NCBI GenBank assembly: GCA_944358455.1 | Contig: CALVRE010000027.1 | Coordinates: 1 to 37,835 of the forward strand | Source of the DNA: an uncultured Bacilli bacterium | GTDB lineage: Bacteria > Bacillota_I > Bacilli_A > RF39 > UBA660 | Direction of reading: 5' to 3' | Length of the DNA stretch: 37,835 nucleotides | The notes under the pieces: generated by a model | What the model was told of the DNA's origin: nothing | The model's database searches: none | Seen by the model: the letters and a program-made list of their open reading frames with translations, nothing else | Position numbers and translations under genes: made by a program | Shown here: positions 16,350 through 23,389 of the stretch, piece by piece | Position numbering within the stretch: position 1 is the stretch's first letter | Layout of the letters: each line of letters starts with the position of its first letter

Positions 16350-16872
16350 TTCTATCCTCCTTTACTAAAATTCGCCAAGCGCCATAATCTTCGCAATATT
16401 TAATAACATTTTTTGTATTTTCGATTCTATACTCATATTTGTCTTTAATAGGATTAATAATCCTTACTTTACCATGATACATTCCATTTAAAATTATAAA
16501 ATGACCTCCACTCATCTTTTTATTATTAAATCTTGAAGATTGCACACATAATACAATAAACTTATTTTCCTTGAGTTCTCTTATCAATTCTTCTTCGCTT
16601 AATTTTATTTCTTTTATGTTAATTTTGTTACTTAAACATTTTTCTATGTAGAAAAATCCCTTATAATTTAAATTTCTCTCTTTATTATGATTATAATCAA
16701 AAAACAAATTACTTTTATAGCATAAAATTTCTACATTTTGAATGCCATTTTCTTTCAGAGATAAGGCTAATTCTGTAATCCAAATCATTTTATTATTAAT
16801 TTTTTTGATGTTTAATTTAAAATCGTTTAAGATATACAGAACACAAGAGCCACCACACAAAAGATTATTCAT
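16342..16872 (-). CDS. C39/papain-like cysteine peptidase of the cassette
   Basis: Probable leader peptidase. The 176 residues start MNNLLCGGSCVLYIL, resembling the C-G-x-x-C-x-x-x-L block around the catalytic Cys of C39 peptidases and of the related guanylyl-cyclase-like family. H124 lies in SGGHFIILNG and N140 in IINPI, matching the His and Asp/Asn of the triad. Unlike bacteriocin-exporter C39 domains it is free-standing, with no ABC transporter, and the usual oxyanion-hole Gln four to six residues before the Cys is absent because the protein starts there. It begins 4 nt after the HelD stop. Assignment rests on motif spacing and context. Confidence 0.6.
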   Translation of the reverse strand: MNNLLCGGSCVLYILNDFKLNIKKINNKMIWITELALSLKENGIQNVEILCYKSNLFFDYNHNKERNLNYKGFFYIEKCLSNKINIKEIKLSEEELIRELKENKFIVLCVQSSRFNNKKMSGGHFIILNGMYHGKVRIINPIKDKYEYRIENTKNVIKYCEDYGAWRILVKEDRSD

Positions 16873-16876
16873 ATTG

Positions 16877-18952
16877 TTATTTTTTACTTTCCAAAACCAA
16901 TTGTTTTTGATTATATACGGTTAAACTATGTTGTGCTCGCGTGCAAACTACATAAAATAAATATTTATCTTTCTCTTGATATGGATATCCTTTATCTGTA
17001 TAGACAATGACGCCATCAAACTCTAATCCTTTAGAAATATAAGAAGGCAATATTACAACATTTCCAATAGTTTTTTCACCAGTCTCGCTTAACATATTGA
17101 CATCTGCTAATACTTTCTTTAATCTTTCATATAAATCAATTGTTTCATCATTATTTTTAGTTATGATCGCAATTCGTTTCATACCGTTAATCCTCATTTG
17201 ATTTATATCACCAATTAAATATTCAGGAACTTGTTCATAAGTAGCATTTTTTATAACTACAGGAATGTTATTACTTTTTCTCACAGAACAAACATTATTA
17301 ATTCCCAATATTTGGTTTGTATAATTTATAATTTCTTCACTAGAACGATATGTTTTAGTTAATTCAATATATCTTCCTTTCGATTCAAATATAGAGTTAA
17401 TTTCATTTAAATTGTTATATATATAATAAGGATTTATAGTTTGATTAACGTCACCTAAAATTGTAAAAGATGCTTTGTCAAAAATCCTTCTCAACATTTC
17501 GAGTTGTAATAAAGAATAGTCCTGTGCCTCATCTATAATTACATGCTTAATATAATTTCCATTTGGATAACCATTTAATTCAAAATTTAGATACATAAGT
17601 GGAATTAAATCTTCATATTTTAATAATCCTTCTATTTTGAATATTTCATTTTGTTTAAGTCTCGCACTAGTTTTAAAGATATCAGAATTTACAATACTTG
17701 AGTAAATGTCCTTAACATTTAAATTATAGTTTAATAATTCGCATAATCGTTTTTTTAAAGTTTTACCATATTTTTTATATGATATATGATTTTTGTCACA
17801 TATATATTCAGCAATAGCATCTATTCTACTAAAAAGTGGTAATCTTGAAAAACTACTAATCAATAATTGATTCAATTCTTTTTTAGTAAATTTTTTTTCA
17901 TTAATTATTATTCCTTTATCAAATCTCATTTCTGTTTTTAATTGACTAACACAATTGTCTAATAGTTCCTTAAATTGATTAGATAATTTATATTTTGTAC
18001 TTTTGAACTTTTCTTCATCTATATATTCACTTTTATAATATCTTTCAATAAAACTCGCAAAACTCTCTATTTTTTTGAAACCCTTCATATATGAACTAGC
18101 AAAATCATTATATGTTGTTTGCAAAACATTGTCTTCTCCTAATTCCGGCAAGACATTTGAAATATACTCAGAAAAAATTTCATTCGGCGAAAAAATCAGA
18201 ACATTATTTGAGGTAAGATTATTTTCTTTATAAAGTAAGTACGCAATTCTATGCAAAGCTACAGACGTTTTTCCACTTCCAGCAATTCCTTGAACAATTA
18301 GATATTTGTCTTTGGTATTTCTAATAACTTCATTTTGCTCTTTTTGTATTGTGTTAACAATGTTTGTCATTTTTTCTGACGACGAGCTAGATAAAATTTC
18401 CTGCAAGAACTCATCATCTATATTGATGTTGTTGTCAAAACATCTTTCAATTGTTTCACCCTTTATCTTATATTGTCTTTTTAAAGTAACATTACCCGTT
18501 ATATTCCCTACTGGAGCTTCATAAGAAGCAGGACCAACTCCATAATTATAGAATAGACTTGCAATAGGTGATCTCCAATCAAAAACATAAAAATTTAAAT
18601 CTTTCATTATTCCATTTATACCAATATATATAGATTCTGAAAGTCCATCTTCCTCAAAATCTACTCTACCAAAATATGGACTAATTAAAGATCGTTTTAA
18701 CTTTTGTAATTGCTTAATGTTGTCATTAGTATGTTCTACTTCAGTATTTATATCATACATTCCCATCGATATTTCTACTTCATCTAAAAGTGCGTTATTT
18801 TCCCAAATATACCTTTTCATCTCGTTGACCGAATTAATTTTATCTTGTATAGATGCATTGTCCTTTTCAATAATACTTTTAATTACTTCTAACGTTTTCT
18901 TTAAATATCTTTTTTCTATTTCTAATTGTTCCGATGTAATATTCACTTTCAT
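16877..18952 (-). CDS. Second HelD-type helicase, inside the RiPP-like cassette
   Basis: A 691-residue SF1 ATPase with the HelD architecture: N-terminal coiled coil (1-90), DWRSPIASLFYN (125-136), Walker A GIAGSGKT (222-229), DEAQD near residue 480 and the C-terminal SKGLEFDGVIVYTD and VVCTRAQ motifs. It is clearly homologous to, but quite divergent from, the chromosomal HelD at 2744-4810, and has a more AT-rich, Asn/Lys/Ile-rich composition. HelD proteins bind RNA polymerase, and actinobacterial relatives (HelR) protect it from rifamycins. Its place between the maturase and the peptidase in one operon suggests a role in self-protection or action on RNA polymerase. Its start overlaps the previous stop (ATGA). 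Confidence 0.9.
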   Translation of the reverse strand: MKVNITSEQLEIEKRYLKKTLEVIKSIIEKDNASIQDKINSVNEMKRYIWENNALLDEVEISMGMYDINTEVEHTNDNIKQLQKLKRSLISPYFGRVDFEEDGLSESIYIGINGIMKDLNFYVFDWRSPIASLFYNYGVGPASYEAPVGNITGNVTLKRQYKIKGETIERCFDNNINIDDEFLQEILSSSSSEKMTNIVNTIQKEQNEVIRNTKDKYLIVQGIAGSGKTSVALHRIAYLLYKENNLTSNNVLIFSPNEIFSEYISNVLPELGEDNVLQTTYNDFASSYMKGFKKIESFASFIERYYKSEYIDEEKFKSTKYKLSNQFKELLDNCVSQLKTEMRFDKGIIINEKKFTKKELNQLLISSFSRLPLFSRIDAIAEYICDKNHISYKKYGKTLKKRLCELLNYNLNVKDIYSSIVNSDIFKTSARLKQNEIFKIEGLLKYEDLIPLMYLNFELNGYPNGNYIKHVIIDEAQDYSLLQLEMLRRIFDKASFTILGDVNQTINPYYIYNNLNEINSIFESKGRYIELTKTYRSSEEIINYTNQILGINNVCSVRKSNNIPVVIKNATYEQVPEYLIGDINQMRINGMKRIAIITKNNDETIDLYERLKKVLADVNMLSETGEKTIGNVVILPSYISKGLEFDGVIVYTDKGYPYQEKDKYLFYVVCTRAQHSLTVYNQKQLVLESKK

Positions 18953-19581
18953 AGTCCCTTCTTTTTTTGATATTTTTTAAATTGCATTCTATCAAAACTC
19001 TCATAAAATGTTCCAAAAGAATTCTCAGGATGTACAGAAGCAAGAAAACTTAAATCGCCTTGTAATTGACTAATATTGTATTCTGAAATAGGAAATTCAA
19101 TTTCATCCATAACGATTATTTTATTATTAAGGATTCCACTTTTTTCCATTAAGATTAATGATAATACTATTTGTTGTGATAAATTATTGTATAAATTCCT
19201 ATAATAACGATATAAAGACACATCATTAGTCTTTTCAAAGACATGATGACCTTTTTCTAAAAAATATGACAAATCAAAACAAATTATTTTATTTTTATTC
19301 TTTATAATATCACAAAAGGGAAAATAATTCATAAAGTACTTAACATAATCATCCATAGATATATTTCCTAAAACCACTTGAGTCTCATCTCTCATATCTA
19401 TGACAACAGAATTACTATATTTATTTACCACTTTTTTTAATAATGACTTACTCTCATGATCTGTCGCAGAGTCCAACACAATTATTTCTTTTCCTTCTGA
19501 AATCAATCTCTGCAATTCATTGAACAAATATGTAGTTTTTCCAGTTTCTTGACTTTCAACTATTAATTGATTGTTTTTCAT
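18949..19581 (-). CDS. Small P-loop ATPase-like protein of the cassette
   Basis: A 210-residue protein with a P-loop-like start (LIVESQETGKTTYLF; S10, G14, K15, T16), lacking the first Gly of a standard Walker A, and a Walker B-like hydrophobic strand ending in Asp-Glu (KIIVMDEIE). It resembles the nucleotide-binding core of HerA/FtsK or ABC-type ATPases but I cannot name a family. The ATG at 19581 (AGGAGG, 6-nt spacing) is preferred over upstream TTG codons. It overlaps the maturase gene by 26 nt and the HelD start by 4 nt, so the products are probably made in fixed ratio. Confidence 0.65.
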   Translation of the reverse strand: MKNNQLIVESQETGKTTYLFNELQRLISEGKEIIVLDSATDHESKSLLKKVVNKYSNSVVIDMRDETQVVLGNISMDDYVKYFMNYFPFCDIIKNKNKIICFDLSYFLEKGHHVFEKTNDVSLYRYYRNLYNNLSQQIVLSLILMEKSGILNNKIIVMDEIEFPISEYNISQLQGDLSFLASVHPENSFGTFYESFDRMQFKKYQKKKGL

Positions 19582-21157
19582 CAACAACCTCCTTGTTTAA
19601 TACATTTTCTTGAATCCAAGCTTGCATTAAATACAAGAATATTTGTCTTCTATCCATACAGTGAGGATCTTCTCTATAAATATTTTCAAACTTACCAAAA
19701 GCAGAGTAACAACAAGAGCAACACATTCCTCTAAATATACAATTACTACACTTCTTGATTGTTTTGGCAGTTCGATTTCTTAATTCAATTATTTCTTCTT
19801 TTTTCAGCATATCTTCAATTTTTTCATTCAATACATTTCCCATGATAAATCTTTTCTCACCTTTAAAACCATCACACGGAAATACATCTCCATTTGGGTT
19901 AACAGATACTAATTCTCTTGCTGCTCCACAAGGATATCTCAAACAAATATAATCCCTAATCGGAGTATAGACATTTTCCTCAAATATATGAATAGAAAAG
20001 TTTTCAACATCAATCTCATCTTTCATCTGATGCATTGTTTTAAAACATCTTGCCCATTCTCCAGGTTTTGTAGTTAAATTATTCTCTTTTTCTCTTCCTA
20101 AAATATTTACTGGTCTCGGTTTGAAATTCATTCCAATCTTATCAAAATATTTCATTAGCTGTTTAGGGTAACGAACATTATGTTGTCCTACTGTACACAC
20201 TGCACCATCTATATAAATACCATTATCTCTTAATTTTTTTATACCCTTTTCAATCTTGTCAAACACACCGTTTCCATTAATATCAACTCTTGTTTGATCT
20301 GTCATCTTCTTTGGGCCATCCAAACTTACACCGACACTTACATTAAATTCCTTGATTAAACTTATTAAGTCCTCTGTCACTGAAACGCAATTGATTTCTG
20401 TTCTATATTTTACTAGCTTATTATAATTTGGTTTTACTGCTTCTACTTTTTCAATAAATTTTCTCATGCCAGATACGTTCGTTGATGCCTCTCCACCTTG
20501 AAATTCAAATGTAATCACTTTTACTTGTGGCATTGACAACATACTATCTATAGTGGCATCCATTACTTCCTCAGTCATATTCTCCCCCTTAAATGGGCCA
20601 CAATCTGCAAAACAATATTTACACCTTAAATTACAACCAGTCGTAATATTAACAACTATCACACTAGGATAATTTGCAGGGAGAGGAAAATCAAATTCAA
20701 CTTCTGCACATTCCTTTTCCTCTGCTAATCCTCTAACAAACAGACTTAGCCATTCATCTTGTGTTAATATTTCTTTTTCATATTTTCTATATTCTTCTTC
20801 TTCAAATGCCATCCATGATCCTAATTCCGGATTAATCAAAATTTTAAAAATCCTATTTCCTACTTTCAAGGGGAAACTTTCTACTTTTTTAGATTTTGTG
20901 AACCTTTTTTTGCTAAGATCAAAAGGATTGTCTATTACTAGATTCTTACAATTTTTATCTAAAGCTAATCCTTTGAAGAATAATCTTTCCCATTCAATCT
21001 CATTAAATAAATCATTTTTATATTTATTGTACTCTTCTTTGCTTAATGTCAGTTTTATGTTAGTATTTTTATTTTTTAATTCATAATTTCCATTAATCTC
21101 TTTAATTATAACATCATTTGATTTCTCGTATTCACGACTCAACCAAGGACTTCTCAT
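19556..21157 (-). CDS. Radical SAM/SPASM peptide maturase
   Basis: Likely modifies the 44-residue peptide encoded just upstream. The 533 residues hold the radical SAM cluster motif CNLRCKYC (C175, C179, C182), the GGE motif (residues 221-223) and a C-terminal SPASM domain. That domain has many cysteines for auxiliary [4Fe-4S] clusters: C410, C428 in NPNGDVFPCDGF, and C470, C473, C479, C480, C482, C483, C500. Enzymes of this architecture make thioether, C-C or C-O crosslinks in ribosomal peptides. The ~165-residue N-terminal region contains an ungapped internal duplication (residues 42-78 and 122-158). ATG at 21157 has a GGAGG site. No family-specific assignment is possible by eye. Confidence 0.9.
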   Translation of the reverse strand: MRSPWLSREYEKSNDVIIKEINGNYELKNKNTNIKLTLSKEEYNKYKNDLFNEIEWERLFFKGLALDKNCKNLVIDNPFDLSKKRFTKSKKVESFPLKVGNRIFKILINPELGSWMAFEEEEYRKYEKEILTQDEWLSLFVRGLAEEKECAEVEFDFPLPANYPSVIVVNITTGCNLRCKYCFADCGPFKGENMTEEVMDATIDSMLSMPQVKVITFEFQGGEASTNVSGMRKFIEKVEAVKPNYNKLVKYRTEINCVSVTEDLISLIKEFNVSVGVSLDGPKKMTDQTRVDINGNGVFDKIEKGIKKLRDNGIYIDGAVCTVGQHNVRYPKQLMKYFDKIGMNFKPRPVNILGREKENNLTTKPGEWARCFKTMHQMKDEIDVENFSIHIFEENVYTPIRDYICLRYPCGAARELVSVNPNGDVFPCDGFKGEKRFIMGNVLNEKIEDMLKKEEIIELRNRTAKTIKKCSNCIFRGMCCSCCYSAFGKFENIYREDPHCMDRRQIFLYLMQAWIQENVLNKEVVDEKQSINS

Positions 21158-21178
21158 AACTTACCTCCACTAAAAATT

Positions 21179-21399
21179 ACACAACATAGGAGATATTTCA
21201 AAACTTATTTATGAGTATGGGTTCCGCAACCGTCGTAACCTAATCCGATTTTGTTTCCAAATGAAATTTTAATTTTCTTATCTGAAAATTTTAACTTCAA
21301 ATTTTTCACAATATCATTTTTTATTGTCATTTTTTTCAAGAAGGTCACCTCCTCTACTTTTTTAATTTTTTATGTAATACATAGACTCCTATGTTGCGT
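21179..21399. repeat. 14-bp inverted repeats bracketing the precursor gene
   Basis: Plus-strand ACACAACATAGGAG (21179-21192) and CTCCTATGTTGCGT (21386-21399) are complementary over 14 positions, one as G-U in RNA. They lie on either side of the precursor ORF. The upstream copy also begins a short palindrome CATAG-GAGT-CTATG. Confidence 0.7.
21205..21339 (-). CDS. Precursor peptide of the radical SAM system (44 residues)
   Basis: A small ORF directly upstream of the maturase, too short for ordinary gene calling. A TTG start at 21339 lies 8 nt behind a perfect AGGAGGTGA ribosome site; the internal ATG at 21330 is 17 nt away and less likely. The N-terminal ~30 residues are Lys/Ile/Asn-rich (MKKMTIKNDIVKN, then KFSDKKIKIS), as in leader peptides. 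The C-terminus GLGYDGCGTHTHK is rich in Gly with single Tyr, Asp and Cys and two His, a plausible modified core. Leader cleavage could fall after IGLG, but that is a guess. The peptide resembles no precursor family I can name with confidence. Confidence 0.8.
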   Translation of the reverse strand: MKKMTIKNDIVKNLKLKFSDKKIKISFGNKIGLGYDGCGTHTHK

Positions 21400-21401
21400 A
21401 T

Positions 21402-21473
21402 AAAAAGATGACAAAAACATATGCTTGCCATCTTCAAATTTACTGCAATATAATTGATTGGGCAAACATACCC
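21402..21473 (-). promoter_or_regulatory. Attenuator-like leader upstream of the precursor gene
   Basis: In the ~140-nt leader an intrinsic terminator (stem 21407-21414 with 21425-21432, then T5) lies before the precursor. An upstream segment at 21461-21470 (TATGTTTGCC on the minus strand) is complementary over 10 positions, one G-U, to 21420-21429. That would break the terminator's 5' arm, giving mutually exclusive structures. No known riboswitch class is recognised. Confidence 0.6.
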
Positions 21474-21487
21474 TCTGATTTTCATAT

Positions 21488-21517
21488 ATTATATATACTT
21501 TTTTTCTAAAATGTCAA
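21488..21517 (-). promoter_or_regulatory. Promoter of the cassette operon
   Basis: TTGACA (21512-21517), 18 nt, TATAAT (21488-21493) on the minus strand, both hexamers perfect. It lies inside the cassette, about 150 nt before the precursor start. Confidence 0.75.
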
Positions 21518-21560
21518 TAGCTTAACAATATTTTATTACTATCACTCATTCATATAAACG

Positions 21561-21582
21561 AAAAAATGCGAGGAATTCGCAT
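21561..21582 (-). terminator. Intrinsic terminator of greA
   Basis: Stem ATGCGA/TCGCAT, loop GGAAT-type, followed by T6 on the minus strand. Confidence 0.85.
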
Positions 21583-21646
21583 TCTATCATTTTATTCCAA
21601 TATCAAGATTAAGCAATACCTACAATTGCAACCTTATATTTACCAT
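21561..21646. repeat. Right 86-bp direct repeat: functional greA 3' end
   Basis: The second copy of the repeat described at 15661-15746. Here it is continuous with the intact greA coding sequence, so integration kept greA whole. Confidence 0.92.
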
Positions 21647-22076
21647 TTGGGCTTTCTACGGTAACAACGTCCCCAACCTTTTTTCCCATAATGGCTTTCG
21701 CAATTGGTGATTCATTTGAAATTTTATTTTGAAAAGGATCCGCTTCTTTACTTCCTACAATCGAATATTCTTCCGTCTCATTATCATCTTCGTATTTGAT
21801 CGTAACCTTGTTTCCAAGAGATACTTTATCGGTACTGATTTCTTTGATAACAACGGCATTTTCGATCATTACTTCCAACTCTTTGATTTTGCTTTCAACA
21901 AGAGCTTGTTCATTGCGAGCAGCATCGTATTCGGCATTTTCACTTAAATCACCCAATGCACGTGCATCTTTTAAAGCGTTAATCACTTCTGGACGTTTTT
22001 CTAATTTTAAATATTCTAATTCCTTTTTTAAATCTTCTAAACCAGCTTCTGTCAGGTATACTTCTTTTGTATTCAT
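21609..22076 (-). CDS. greA: Transcription elongation factor GreA
   Basis: Binds the RNA polymerase secondary channel and stimulates cleavage of backtracked transcripts. The 155-residue product has the N-terminal coiled coil carrying the tip signature LGDLSENAEYDAARNEQ and the C-terminal FKBP-like domain ending VAIVGIA. The ATG at 22076 follows GAGGTGAA; the GTG at 22085 overlaps that ribosome site and is less likely. Its last 11 codons are duplicated at the far end of the cassette. The association of an RNA polymerase factor's gene end with a HelD-bearing cassette is probably coincidental, a consequence of the integration site. Confidence 0.97.
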   Translation of the reverse strand: MNTKEVYLTEAGLEDLKKELEYLKLEKRPEVINALKDARALGDLSENAEYDAARNEQALVESKIKELEVMIENAVVIKEISTDKVSLGNKVTIKYEDDNETEEYSIVGSKEADPFQNKISNESPIAKAIMGKKVGDVVTVESPNGKYKVAIVGIA

Positions 22077-22113
22077 ATATTTCACCTCAATATTTATTTT
22101 TTTAAACTACAAA

Positions 22114-22142
22114 ATAATACTACACATTTTTCGTTTTGTCAA
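22114..22142 (-). promoter_or_regulatory. Promoter of greA
   Basis: TTGACA (22137-22142), 17 nt, TATTAT (22114-22119) on the minus strand. Confidence 0.75.
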
Positions 22143-22185
22143 CTCTTTTTTTATATGTCATGATTAGAGCTGATTATATTATATT

Positions 22186-23388
22186 CTATCTTTCTCTTTT
22201 TATGCGCATGAGGTCATTTTGGTGTAGGCGAACATCTACTTTCATACGAATAATTTCACGTGGATGACGAGCTCGATCTAATTCATTTCCTTCTACGTCA
22301 TAAATTTTGGGAATCGTAACGGAAACGGGATCCATACTTGGCCCAAAGAATTCAACATGATCTCCAGGTTTAAAATAATTACGTTGTTCGATGGAAACCA
22401 TGTTCGTCTTTTCGTCATAAGATAGTACCACTCCTAAAAAGTCTTGATTGGATACTTCTTCTCTTCCGTTATAATATTGACAACTTTCATCGTAAACACC
22501 ATCAAAAAATTGAACAACACTATCACGATTCGCAACATTGCGTAAAATTCGTTCTTCTTCTTTGTGATAAATAAAATGTTTGGGATCTTCAAAATAACGA
22601 TCGATCGCTCTACGATAGACATTTACGACCGTTGCAATATAATAAATGGAACGCATTCTTCCTTCTATTTTAAACGAACAAATCCCCATTTCCATCATCT
22701 CGGGAATTTTTTTTAACATCGATAAATCCTTCGTACAAAAAGTAAAGTCTTTTTCGCCTTCTAAGATATTTTGCTTTTCATCTTCTAATTTAAAATCCCA
22801 TCTACAAATTTGACTACATCCACCACGATTAGAATCTCTAGCCGTTAAGAAATTAGATAGCACACATCTTCCACTATAGGATGCACACATTGCGCCATGA
22901 ATAAAACATTCAATTTCAATATCGACGTGATCGATGATGTTTTTAATTTCTTCCTTCGAAGCTTCTCTTCCTAATACAATTCTAGTAACACCTTGTTGTT
23001 TCCAAAAGAGAACTGCTTTTCGATTGAGAGTCGATTGTTGTGTCGATAAATGAATCTCGAGATTGGTATGTTTATGAGCGAGCGAAATGACGGTTGGATC
23101 ACTGACGATAATAGCATCGACACCGATTTCTTCTAATTGTTGTAAATAATGAATCAAATCGGGAATTTCTTTATTATGAAGAACGATATTGACTGTTACA
23201 TAAATACGTTTCCCACGTTCATGAGCAAACGTAACGCCTTCTTTAATTTCTTCTAGCGTAAAATTATTGGCATTGGCACGTAGTCCAAATAAGGCCCCTC
23301 CTAAATAAACGGCATCCGCACCATATAAAATGGCCCATTTTAAACGTTCTAAATCTCCTGCTGGAGCTAATAATTCTGGTTTTTTCAT
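22186..23388 (-). CDS. trhP2: U32-family tRNA uridine hydroxylation protein (TrhP2/YrrO-like)
   Basis: Member of peptidase family U32 that, by analogy with B. subtilis YrrO and E. coli YegQ, acts in prephenate-dependent 5-hydroxylation of wobble uridine 34 in tRNA rather than as a protease. The 400 residues open MKKPELLAPAGDLERLKWAI. The U32 signature is present: ECFIHGAMCASYSGRC followed by RDSNRGGCSQICRW, with cysteines likely binding an Fe-S cluster. A C-terminal beta-barrel domain follows (FFGP...). It starts one nt after the previous U32 gene stops. The name is by homology and conserved gene order. Confidence 0.88.
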   Translation of the reverse strand: MKKPELLAPAGDLERLKWAILYGADAVYLGGALFGLRANANNFTLEEIKEGVTFAHERGKRIYVTVNIVLHNKEIPDLIHYLQQLEEIGVDAIIVSDPTVISLAHKHTNLEIHLSTQQSTLNRKAVLFWKQQGVTRIVLGREASKEEIKNIIDHVDIEIECFIHGAMCASYSGRCVLSNFLTARDSNRGGCSQICRWDFKLEDEKQNILEGEKDFTFCTKDLSMLKKIPEMMEMGICSFKIEGRMRSIYYIATVVNVYRRAIDRYFEDPKHFIYHKEEERILRNVANRDSVVQFFDGVYDESCQYYNGREEVSNQDFLGVVLSYDEKTNMVSIEQRNYFKPGDHVEFFGPSMDPVSVTIPKIYDVEGNELDRARHPREIIRMKVDVRLHQNDLMRIKRER

Positions 23389-23389
23389 A

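Larger units (their letters stand above)
15747..21560 (-). mobile_element. Integrated cassette carrying a radical SAM peptide (RiPP-like) operon
   Basis: The 5.8 kb between the two greA 3'-end repeats interrupts the host order greA-tig. Its six genes are more AT-rich than the flanks and use more ATA, AAT and TTA codons by eye. It holds one operon on the minus strand in the order precursor peptide, radical SAM/SPASM maturase, P-loop protein, HelD, C39-like peptidase, HAD hydrolase. Genes overlap or are separated by only a few bases, except around the precursor. No integrase, transposase, terminal inverted repeats or transporter were found, so the mover must act in trans or has been lost. Confidence 0.8.

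Noticed and set aside
21349-21480. A 43-codon ORF starting MKIRGYVCPIN on the minus strand, in the leader of the precursor gene
   Set aside because: Its ATG lies within a few bases of the predicted transcription start and has no ribosome site, and the frame runs through the terminator and repeat structures.
21402-21480. Known riboswitch class (preQ1, c-di-GMP, T-box) ahead of the RiPP-like operon
   Set aside because: None of the conserved blocks of these classes is present; only a terminator and a competing pairing can be seen.
15747-21560. Cassette as a prophage or transposon
   Set aside because: No capsid, replication, integrase or transposase gene and no terminal inverted repeats were found; only the greA-derived direct repeats mark its ends.
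22186-23388. U32 proteins as secreted collagenase-like peptidases
   Set aside because: No signal peptide; the synteny with trmR and the conserved cysteine pattern favour the tRNA uridine hydroxylation role.
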